Under the pieces are notes generated by a model that saw only the letters and a list, made by a program, of their open reading frames with translations, had not been told where the DNA came from and searched no databases. DNA of 8,767 bases. It comes from HLUCCA09 sp039189975 (lineage in GTDB: Bacteria; Pseudomonadota; Alphaproteobacteria; Rhodobacterales; Rhodobacteraceae). Below are positions 1 through 5,395 of this stretch, piece by piece. Location of the stretch: the NCBI GenBank assembly GCA_039189975.1, contig JBCCYI010000196.1, forward strand, positions 1 through 8,767, given 5' to 3'. Position numbers and translations under genes: made by a program. Position 1 is the first letter of the stretch, and every line of letters starts with the position of its first letter.

Positions 1-68
1 CCCGCTTTCTCGGCTTCACCGTTCTCGCCATTGATCGCGGCGCGTAGTCTTGGGTCTACCTTGCTCAT
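1..68 (-). CDS. Unidentified protein, N-terminal fragment (cut by window edge)
   Basis: Only the first 22 full codons are visible, reading MSKVDPRLRAAINGENGEAE and then K-A. The ATG is at 68-66. A GAGG Shine-Dalgarno core at 77-80, eight bases upstream, supports the start. It begins 13 bases after the stop of the cupredoxin gene on the same strand, so it is probably the fourth gene of the peroxidase/cupredoxin operon. The visible part is hydrophilic and charged, with no signal peptide yet, although an anchor or twin-arginine signal could follow outside the window. I do not recognise the family. The presence of a gene is fairly secure; its function is not. Confidence 0.7.
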   Translation of the reverse strand, partial: MSKVDPRLRAAINGENGEAEKA

Positions 69-76
69 TGTAAGGT

Positions 77-80
77 CCTC
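77..80 (-). promoter_or_regulatory. Ribosome binding site of the partial gene at the left edge
   Basis: The minus-strand sequence GAGGACCTTACA runs directly into the ATG at 68-66. GAGG is complementary to the anti-Shine-Dalgarno sequence and sits eight bases from the start. It lies in the 13-base gap after the cupredoxin stop and is the main reason for calling a gene here. Confidence 0.55.
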
Positions 81-81
81 G

Positions 82-567
82 TCAGTTGGCTTCGGCGACC
101 AGCGCCTTGGCTTGGGCGGAGAAGGCCTCCTTGGCCAAACTCGTTGCTTTCAAGTCGGTTGGATCGAATGCTTCGGCCCCCGCGAGGCCCGCGTCGCCCA
201 CCGCGATCAGCATCGTCATGCCGTACCGGCCGTGACGCGCGCAGGTGATGCCGTAGAGGCCCGGAGTGTCGAAGGTGACGTTGGCCTCGCGCTCTCCGCG
301 AATATCGACGATCTCCACGCCCCCTGGCCACAGCCCGTCCTGGCTCATGACCGTGTGGCTGCCGACGCTGTTGAGAAACCGGACAGTGTCGCCCGGCTCC
401 AGCATCAGGATCGCGGGTTCAAAGCGAAAGATGTGGCGCGCGATCGCGGCCGCGTGGTCGCTCACTTGATGGACGACATGGACATCATGGGCCTCCTGCG
501 CGACAGCTGGCTGCCCCAGGAGGACAAGGGCCGTCGCTGCGCCGAAAATGCCTGTGCGGAGGGTCAT
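82..567 (-). CDS. Pseudoazurin-like type 1 copper protein (cupredoxin), exported
   Basis: This is a 161-residue periplasmic electron-transfer protein of the plastocyanin/azurin superfamily, closest in pattern to pseudoazurin. A signal peptide (about 1-23) ends PAVA before Gln-Glu. The core has FEPAILMLEPGDTVRF at 49-64, then the expected copper ligands His71, Cys109, His112 and Met117. The spacing Cys-x2-His-x4-Met, with 38 residues from first His to Cys, equals that of pseudoazurin (His40, Cys78, His81, Met86). The mature N-terminus is His-rich (H27, H30, H33, H38, H45), and an Ala/Lys-rich tail of about 35 residues follows the copper fold; neither is standard. The only Trp is W80. The ATG at 567 was chosen because it gives a clean signal peptide and lies four bases after the preceding stop; the frame is open further upstream, but only as a shadow of that gene. 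No strong Shine-Dalgarno is visible, so translational coupling is likely. Pseudoazurins donate electrons to periplasmic enzymes, including diheme cytochrome c peroxidases, which fits its neighbours. Whether that is its role here is inference. Confidence 0.88.
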   Translation of the reverse strand: MTLRTGIFGAATALVLLGQPAVAQEAHDVHVVHQVSDHAAAIARHIFRFEPAILMLEPGDTVRFLNSVGSHTVMSQDGLWPGGVEIVDIRGEREANVTFDTPGLYGITCARHGRYGMTMLIAVGDAGLAGAEAFDPTDLKATSLAKEAFSAQAKALVAEAN

Positions 568-571
568 GGGC

Positions 572-1699
572 CTAGTTCTGCACCAGCGGCAACGGCTCCA
601 TGACCGGCACGTCGGGAAAGTCCGGCAGGATCTCCTCCCCCGAGAGCGTGCCGAGAAACACGACAAGGTCTGCCTTTTCCGCGTCGCTCAGGCCGAGGGG
701 CTGGATCAGCGCTGTCTTGTTGGCGGAGAACTCATTCTCGCCGCCCCCCTGATCGTAGAACGCAACCACGTCCTCCAGCGTTTCCAGCATCCCGTTGTGC
801 ATGTAGGGGAAGGTGTAGGCGGTGTAGCGCAAGCTCGGGACACGGAACTTGCCCATGTCGGCCTCCTGCTTGGTGCGGAAGTAAAGGCCCGGATCGTCCT
901 TGAGCTTTCGGTACTTCTCCTCGGTCACGCCCTTTGCATAAAGCTCAAAGCGGAAGGTGATCTGCGCCAGGGCGTCGTCCTCCCAGCCCTCGTACCGCGG
1001 GACGCCGATGTTGTAATACGCCTCGTTCGTGAGAAGCGGACCGTTGTGACAGGCGATGCAGTTGGCTTTGCCCGCAAAGAGCTCCAGACCGCGCTGTTCC
1101 GCGTCTGTCAGCGCATCGTCATCGCCCCGCATGTACAGGTCGAACGGTGTGTCGGTCTGAACCAGCGTCCGCTGATAGGCGGCGATGGCCATGTAGGCGT
1201 GGCGCACGCTGGGCCAGTCGTCGCCGAAGACCTCGCGGAACGCTTCGCGGTACTCGGGCACGAAGGCAAGCCGCGCCTCCATCATGTCATCCTCGCCGTT
1301 GCCGGCGACACCGCCGCGCGCGGCGGACCGGGCCTGATGTTCCAGTGATCCGCTGGCCCCAGCCCAGAAGAGCTTCTTGTAATAGGCGGAGTTGATCACC
1401 GTCTGGCTGTTGCGCCAGTGGGTCGTCCCAGGATAGCCAAAGCTGATCGGCGCCTGCACGGCCCAGCCCGCCGTGGGCTCGTGACAGGCCGAGCAGGGCA
1501 TCGCGTTGTTGCCCGACAGGATCGGATCGAAGAAGAGCTTCTCCCCCAGCGCGACCTTTTCGGGCGTCATCGGATTGTCCGCCGGAACCGGCGGCGGTCC
1601 GAGCGGGGCCAGACCCTCTGGCCGGGGTGTCTCCTGGGCGCTGGCCGGGAGGAGCATGGATGCGACGGTGAGGGCGGAGAATGTCATGCGTAGGGTCAT
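572..1699 (-). CDS. Diheme cytochrome c peroxidase/MauG-family protein (second of the pair)
   Basis: This is a 375-residue exported c-type cytochrome. The signal peptide (1-21) ends LLPASA before Gln-Glu. Two haem-attachment motifs, C69-S-A-C72-H73 and C214-I-A-C217-H218, lie in two cytochrome c domains, as in bacterial cytochrome c peroxidase and MauG. Family landmarks are LGEKLFFDP (51-59), a W112 region (FWAGASGSLEHQA) like the inter-haem Trp segment FWDGRA..LEEQA, and FRVPSLR (285-291) followed by PYMHNG (298-303). Met282, just before FRVPSLR, is a candidate distal ligand of the C-terminal haem. The canonical NPxEM acid motif is not obvious; EDDMMEA at 136-142 occupies that zone. Family members reduce hydrogen peroxide or use it for protein oxidation. 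The start at 1699 is preferred over an in-frame TTG at 1714 because GGGAGG precedes it by five bases and the signal peptide is cleaner. It begins 11 bases after its paralogue's stop and ends four bases before the cupredoxin. True substrate unknown. Confidence 0.92.
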   Translation of the reverse strand: MTLRMTFSALTVASMLLPASAQETPRPEGLAPLGPPPVPADNPMTPEKVALGEKLFFDPILSGNNAMPCSACHEPTAGWAVQAPISFGYPGTTHWRNSQTVINSAYYKKLFWAGASGSLEHQARSAARGGVAGNGEDDMMEARLAFVPEYREAFREVFGDDWPSVRHAYMAIAAYQRTLVQTDTPFDLYMRGDDDALTDAEQRGLELFAGKANCIACHNGPLLTNEAYYNIGVPRYEGWEDDALAQITFRFELYAKGVTEEKYRKLKDDPGLYFRTKQEADMGKFRVPSLRYTAYTFPYMHNGMLETLEDVVAFYDQGGGENEFSANKTALIQPLGLSDAEKADLVVFLGTLSGEEILPDFPDVPVMEPLPLVQN

Positions 1700-1704
1700 C
1701 TTGG

Positions 1705-1710
1705 CCTCCC
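1705..1710 (-). promoter_or_regulatory. Ribosome binding site of the second diheme protein
   Basis: Minus-strand GGGAGG lies five bases before the ATG at 1699, inside the 11-base gap after the upstream stop codon. It decides the start in favour of 1699 over the in-frame TTG at 1714, which would overlap the previous gene's stop and lacks a suitably placed ribosome binding site. Confidence 0.7.
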
Positions 1711-2787
1711 TCAATTCGCGACGTTGAGCCAGTCGTCGATCAGCTCGTACTCGAAGTCGTCCGCGCGCCAGACGTAGGCGTCGATGTCGAAACTCTCGCC
1801 GGAGAGGCTTTCGAGAAAGGCGATGAGATCGGACTTTTCGGAGGGCACAAGGCCCAGAGGCTGCAGCCGCCCGTCCTTCAGAGGATCGGTGCCCCCGCCC
1901 GCGTCATAAAAATCGACGACCTCTTCCAGCGTCGCAAACACGCCGTTGTGCATGTAGGGCGCCGTGTAGGTCAGCTCCCTCAGCGTCGGGGTGAGAAAGC
2001 TGCGGCGGGTGTCATCCTCATGGGTGCGGATGTAGGCGCCGAGGTCCTCGCGCAGGGTCATGTAGGCCGGAACCCCCATGAATTTGGCATAGGTCACAAA
2101 GGCCGAGTGCCGCTCCGGATCCGACCAGATGTCGGGGTTGGAGGGCACGCCGGTGTTGTGGGGCCGATCGTCGGTAAAGCGGGTGCCGGTGTGGCACACG
2201 GCACATTGCCCCTTGCCCTCAAAGATGTCCTGACCGCGCAGCGCTGCGGCGGACATGTCTCCGGTGTCGTAGGGCGCGTTGCGGGACTGAATGGTCTTCA
2301 TGAAGTCCATCAGCGCGTTGCGGGCCCCCCCGTTGGAGGGTTCGCTCATGCCCGCCGCAGCGAACATCTCGACATAGACGGGGTCTTGCTTCAGCCGCTC
2401 CTGCATGATGCGCATGTCCATGTTCATCAGGTAGGTCTCGGTGATCATCTCCCGGGCAACGTCGTTGAGGTTGGTCCCCAGGCGACCGTCATGCATCCAG
2501 GCATCCCGGTAGCCGACATTGGCCAGCGTCGGGGCGTTGCGGAAATGGGCCGCACCGGAATAGGCGTCAGACAAGGGCTGGCCATCCGTGAAAGCCAGTT
2601 CGGGCTGGTGGCAACTTGCGCAGGCAAGCGACGTGTCTCCAGAAAGCCGGTAATCGAAGAAGAGCCGCTTGCCGAGTTCGGCGCGTGCAGCGTTCACGTC
2701 GAGGGGCGCTTCGGGTGTCACCGCCTCCTGTGCTGCCGCGGGGCCGCTCAGTACAAGCGCGCCCACGAGCACGATCCGTGGGACCAT
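1711..2787 (-). CDS. Diheme cytochrome c peroxidase/MauG-family protein (first of the pair)
   Basis: This is a 358-residue exported diheme cytochrome and the first gene of the operon. The signal peptide (1-19) ends GPAAA before Gln-Glu. Haem motifs are C56-A-S-C59-H60 and C195-A-V-C198-H199. It has GKRLFFDYRLSG (39-50), FTDG (66-69), H81-F-R-N-A-P-T-L, W97-M-H-D-G-R in the inter-haem Trp region, and PYMHNG (277-282), all typical of the peroxidase/MauG family. It differs clearly from its downstream paralogue: the segment before the xTPTLR motif reads EDDTRRSF and lacks the Met seen there, and the inter-haem loop reads ITETYLMNMDM instead of NPxEM. Its acidic, Trp-containing C-terminus (about 332-358) has no counterpart in the paralogue. 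The haem chemistry may therefore be MauG-like rather than a classical peroxidase. The start at 2787 has a perfect AAGGAG seven bases upstream; the frame is open to 2820 but without a signal-peptide-compatible start. Family assignment is firm; substrate and partner are inferred. Confidence 0.92.
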   Translation of the reverse strand: MVPRIVLVGALVLSGPAAAQEAVTPEAPLDVNAARAELGKRLFFDYRLSGDTSLACASCHQPELAFTDGQPLSDAYSGAAHFRNAPTLANVGYRDAWMHDGRLGTNLNDVAREMITETYLMNMDMRIMQERLKQDPVYVEMFAAAGMSEPSNGGARNALMDFMKTIQSRNAPYDTGDMSAAALRGQDIFEGKGQCAVCHTGTRFTDDRPHNTGVPSNPDIWSDPERHSAFVTYAKFMGVPAYMTLREDLGAYIRTHEDDTRRSFLTPTLRELTYTAPYMHNGVFATLEEVVDFYDAGGGTDPLKDGRLQPLGLVPSEKSDLIAFLESLSGESFDIDAYVWRADDFEYELIDDWLNVAN

Positions 2788-2794
2788 GATGGTT

Positions 2795-2800
2795 CTCCTT
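2795..2800 (-). promoter_or_regulatory. Ribosome binding site of the first operon gene
   Basis: Minus-strand AAGGAG, a full Shine-Dalgarno match, lies seven bases before the ATG at 2787. It is the strongest ribosome binding site in the operon and fixes the start codon, which in turn yields a clean signal peptide. Confidence 0.8.
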
Positions 2801-2960
2801 CCTGGCTTGGCACGCCACATCAGCGGATGCGACAGGCCACTTGCTTGGAGCGCCTTGCCCGAGACCGGGAGCAGACGACGTCGCCGGGCCCTGATCCGAT
2901 GCGGGAGGCGTCGGGTCGGGACATGGGCAACTGCCTCAAAGTGCAGGGCAAACCTGGAAA

Positions 2961-2981
2961 CGGACGACCCTTCGTCGTCTG
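2961..2981. other. Hairpin in the leader region of the diheme operon
   Basis: Arms GACGAC (2963-2968) and GTCGTC (2974-2979) flank a five-base loop, and the outer positions extend the stem by a G-U and a C-G pair. It lies in the gene-free stretch before the operon, just downstream of the predicted promoter (minus strand), so it would sit at or near the 5' end of a leader of roughly 200 nucleotides. It could stabilise the transcript or be chance in GC-rich DNA. No known riboswitch pattern was recognised. Confidence 0.35.
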
Positions 2982-2990
2982 GACCAGTGA

Positions 2991-3019
2991 ATCAGAGGCG
3001 CTTGGCGTGAGTTAACCAA
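2991..3019 (-). promoter_or_regulatory. Candidate weak sigma-70-type promoter of the diheme operon
   Basis: On the minus strand, TTGGTT (3019-3014) and TCTGAT (2996-2991) are separated by 17 bases. They match the -35 and -10 consensus at 3 and 4 of 6 positions. Transcription would start near 2984. The weak -35 box overlaps a dyad (3008-3023), and a phased repeat lies directly upstream (3032-3071), a layout expected of an activator-dependent promoter. This is pattern reading only; such partial matches are common by chance. Confidence 0.28.
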
Positions 3020-3023
3020 CTCA
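3008..3023. promoter_or_regulatory. Perfect 6+6 dyad, possible operator
   Basis: TGAGTT and AACTCA are exact inverted copies separated by four bases (AACC). It lies between the kinase gene and the diheme operon and overlaps the candidate -35 box. The 5-N4-5 geometry resembles FNR/CRP-family sites, but the bases do not match the FNR consensus (TTGAT-N4-ATCAA), so no regulator can be named. Confidence 0.35.
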
Positions 3024-3031
3024 TGGAAAAG

Positions 3032-3071
3032 CGTGTGTTGCGCGAGTCTTTCGAGATGTTGCGAGATGTTG
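3032..3071. repeat. Phased direct repeats with a perfect tandem decamer; candidate response-regulator site
   Basis: CGAGATGTTG occurs twice head to tail (3052-3061 and 3062-3071). A degenerate unit CGAGTCTTT (3043-3051) precedes it, and the word GTTGCG recurs at 3037, 3058 and 3068, at offsets of 21 and 10 bases. Repeats spaced about one helical turn apart are the usual site type for OmpR-family regulators, and one is encoded in this window. The array lies upstream of the candidate promoter of the diheme operon and downstream of the kinase stop. The repeat itself is certain; its use as an operator is inference. Confidence 0.6.
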
Positions 3072-3073
3072 CG

Positions 3074-3091
3074 GCCGCGTCCTGACGCGGC
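3074..3091 (-). terminator. GC-rich hairpin behind the kinase gene, possible terminator
   Basis: Arms GCCGCGT (3074-3080) and ACGCGGC (3085-3091) form a perfect seven-base stem with a four-base loop, starting five bases after the kinase stop codon on the minus strand. No T-run follows, so it is not a textbook intrinsic terminator. It may slow or end the kinase transcript before the diheme operon, or protect its 3' end. Confidence 0.35.
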
Positions 3092-3096
3092 GCAAA

Positions 3097-5328
3097 TCAA
3101 GGCTGCTGCGCGGACGCTTCGTCCAGAACTGTGCGCACATGTCGCGCCAGAACATCGGGGTAGACCGGCTTGTCCAGCATGACCGGCGGCGCGCCGTCCA
3201 GCCCGACCACGTCCGGACCGTAGCCGCTGCAAAAGATCACGGGCAATTCGGGGTTGTGAGCACGCAAACGCTGCACCAGCTCTTCTCCCGTCAAGTCCGG
3301 CATCACCATGTCCGAGATCGCCAGGTCGAAGCTGTCGGGCGCATTGCGGAACCGCTCAAGCGCGACGAGCGGCGATGTGTAGGCATCCACCCGGTAGCCC
3401 AGCCGAAGGAGCAGACGGCGAAACGTGCCGGCAACCTCGGCCTCGTCGTCGATCAGGATGATGCGCTCGTTGCCGCGCGGGAGCGGATCGGACGGGATCA
3501 GCTCCGAGACAGCCGGCTGCAGCGTGGCAGGCAAAAAGACCGAAAACCGAGCGCCCGCGCCCAAGCTGCTTTCCACACGGATCGATCCGCCGAGCTCCTC
3601 GACAAGGCCAAAAACCACCGCGAGCCCAAGGCCGGACCCCTTGCCGATCGGCTTTGTCGTGAAGAACGGCTCGAAGAGGCGGCGCTTGGTGTCCTCGGAC
3701 ATGCCGGGGCCGTCATCCGCCACATCCAGCCGGACCCAGCCTTCGGGCGCCGCGGGCAACCCGTCGGGCGCGTTTTCCCGGCGGATCGAGAGCTGGATCA
3801 GCCCCGGATCTCCGCCGATCGCTTCGGCTGCGTTGCGGCAAAGATTGAGGATGATCTGGTTCAGATGCGTCGGGTCGCCCACCACATTGCACACTCCCTC
3901 GGGCTCCGAACACGCAATGCGGATGACAGGGGGCAGGGAGGCTTGGAGCAGGTTCGACACCTCCATCACGACATCGTAGAGCGCGACGGGACGCGGCGCC
4001 CCCGGTTCGCGGCGGGCGAAGGTGAGAAGCTCGCGCACGAGCGCTTGCGCCCTGCGTGCCGCGATGCCGATCTGTTCGACTTCGCCGGCAATGTCACTGC
4101 CCTCGGCGGCATCCATCGCCGCGAGGTGACAGGAGCCCATGATGGTCGTGAGGATGTTATTGAAGTCGTGGGCAACACCGCCCGCCAGCTGACCGACGGC
4201 CTCGAGTTTCTGCGCGCGCACCACCTGTTCGCGCGCCTGCCGTGCCTCGCTGATGTCCTCGCCAATGCCCACGTAGTTCTGGACCGTCCCGTCCGGCGCC
4301 TTCAGCGGCAGAAGCGTGGTTTCCGCCCAATAGCTCGACCCGTCTTTGCGCAGGTTGCGGAACACGCCATGCCACGCCTGCCCGCCCTGCAATCGCGCGC
4401 GGATCGCCCGGTACGTGGTCTCGTCTGTCTCGCCGGATTGAAGAAAAAGCGGGGTTTGCCCGCGGATCTCCTCGCGGGACCAGCCTGTTGCGTCTTCAAA
4501 CTTCCGGTTGGCATACTCAATCCGCGCGTCGGTCCCGGTCAGCAGGATCGTGGCCGGGCTTTGCTCGACAATGGTGGCCAGACGCTCGCGGGCGTTTTCG
4601 ACCTCCTGACGCTTGGTCAGCTCATCCTGCAGATCGCTGATGGCACGGCGCAGGCCCCGGAACAGAACGAAGAGCAGGAGGCCAACCGTCAGCGATGCGA
4701 ATGTCAGCGCGACAATCGACCAGAAGCCGATCCAAATCAGCGTCCTGCCCTGTGTTATGGCGGCAAAGAGCCGGCCGGTGCTGCGTGCCTGATCCTGCCG
4801 CCAGGACCGCTCCAGCGCGGCAAGTGCTGCGATGGCAGCGGTGTCGTCCACCCGGACAAGGGCATCCGTCGCCGCGGGCGGCCAGCCCTCCGCGGCGGCC
4901 TGAACGGCAAGTGGAAGCTTGCGTTCGTACTCCGCGACCGTGCTGCCGATCGTAGTGACCGCCGCACGCTCCTCGGGCGTCAGCGACAAGCCTTCGAAGG
5001 CCACCAGGGTTGCACGAAACTGTGCCAATTGCGCTTCGGTCGCCCGAAGGTATTCCGGATCCTGACGCAGCACGTAGTTCTTGAAATTGTGGATGATCCC
5101 GCCAAAGCCAAGATAGCCTCGGACCTCGCTGATGAGGGCGCCTTTGCGCTCGGCGCCTTCCGCATAATCCGACCAACTGGCCGCAACTTCGCCAAACTGG
5201 GCGCGGGTCTTCAGCCCGAGGGTTGCGCCGAGGGTGACCGTGACGATCAGCAGGGCCAGCGCCCCGAGCGCAATGGTCAAGGGGCGCGCGGGAAGCCCGT
5301 ATCGCGTGAACGAATCCATGGCGCCCAT
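3097..5328 (-). CDS. Membrane-bound hybrid sensor histidine kinase (PAS-HisKA-HATPase-REC)
   Basis: This is a 743-residue inner-membrane sensor that would autophosphorylate on histidine. Order of parts: transmembrane helix (about 16-38), periplasmic domain (about 40-196) with the motif GFGGIIHNFKNYVLR (74-88), second transmembrane helix (about 197-224), short linker, PAS domain (about 246-358, ending VGIGEDIS), HisKA with GGVAHDFNN (phospho-acceptor His387), HATPase with N-box NLCRNAAEAI (495-504), G1 ADDGPGM (537-543) and G2 GKGSGLGL (562-569), then a C-terminal receiver with phospho-acceptor Asp673 in ISDMVMPD and Lys720. The start is uncertain: ATG at 5328 or 5319 places the first helix at the N-terminus, but neither has a strong Shine-Dalgarno; more distal starts would overlap the divergent gene's control region. 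Divergent to the OmpR-type regulator, it lies upstream of, and co-directional with, the diheme operon. The sensory domain is not one I can name, so the signal is unknown. No Hpt domain is present in the protein or the window. Confidence 0.93.
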   Translation of the reverse strand: MGAMDSFTRYGLPARPLTIALGALALLIVTVTLGATLGLKTRAQFGEVAASWSDYAEGAERKGALISEVRGYLGFGGIIHNFKNYVLRQDPEYLRATEAQLAQFRATLVAFEGLSLTPEERAAVTTIGSTVAEYERKLPLAVQAAAEGWPPAATDALVRVDDTAAIAALAALERSWRQDQARSTGRLFAAITQGRTLIWIGFWSIVALTFASLTVGLLLFVLFRGLRRAISDLQDELTKRQEVENARERLATIVEQSPATILLTGTDARIEYANRKFEDATGWSREEIRGQTPLFLQSGETDETTYRAIRARLQGGQAWHGVFRNLRKDGSSYWAETTLLPLKAPDGTVQNYVGIGEDISEARQAREQVVRAQKLEAVGQLAGGVAHDFNNILTTIMGSCHLAAMDAAEGSDIAGEVEQIGIAARRAQALVRELLTFARREPGAPRPVALYDVVMEVSNLLQASLPPVIRIACSEPEGVCNVVGDPTHLNQIILNLCRNAAEAIGGDPGLIQLSIRRENAPDGLPAAPEGWVRLDVADDGPGMSEDTKRRLFEPFFTTKPIGKGSGLGLAVVFGLVEELGGSIRVESSLGAGARFSVFLPATLQPAVSELIPSDPLPRGNERIILIDDEAEVAGTFRRLLLRLGYRVDAYTSPLVALERFRNAPDSFDLAISDMVMPDLTGEELVQRLRAHNPELPVIFCSGYGPDVVGLDGAPPVMLDKPVYPDVLARHVRTVLDEASAQQP

Positions 5329-5395
5329 GATCGTACCGGCTTGTTCGGATACGCAAGGCACCATACCTTGTCGCGAGACGCGCGAGGGAGTGTCG
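5329..5395. promoter_or_regulatory. Shared control region between the divergent kinase and regulator genes
   Basis: These 67 bases must hold at least the regulator promoter. On the plus strand TTGTTC (5341-5346) and TACCTT (5364-5369) lie 17 bases apart, a weak sigma-70-like pair. An imperfect dyad, CAAGG (5354-5358) and CCTTG (5366-5370), overlaps it and might be an operator for autoregulation. The decamer found before the diheme operon is not repeated here. Only the presence of a divergent promoter region is reasonably secure. Confidence 0.4.
5384..5390 (+). promoter_or_regulatory. Ribosome binding site of the response regulator (supports GTG start)
   Basis: GAGGGAG lies five bases before GTG at 5396, after which the receiver domain starts at once (QEHILIVDDD). 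It favours the GTG at 5396 over the GTG at 5390, which overlaps the site, and over the upstream ATG codons that would run antisense into the kinase gene. Confidence 0.65.

Noticed and set aside
548..1348. A 266-codon plus-strand open frame across the second diheme gene
   Set aside because: Antisense shadow of the cytochrome gene with no recognisable protein features.
1681..3015. A 444-codon plus-strand open frame across the first diheme gene
   Set aside because: It is antisense to a clear diheme cytochrome with haem motifs and a signal peptide; no domain or start signal supports it.
3037..3100. Possible FNR or NnrR box before the diheme operon
   Set aside because: ATCAA occurs at 3096-3100, but no matching TTGAT or TTGNC half-site lies at the required spacing.
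5374..5392. CGAG words at 9-base spacing before the regulator, considered as a second copy of the operator
   Set aside because: Only the four-base core matches, and the stretch overlaps the ribosome binding site, which explains the purine-rich sequence.
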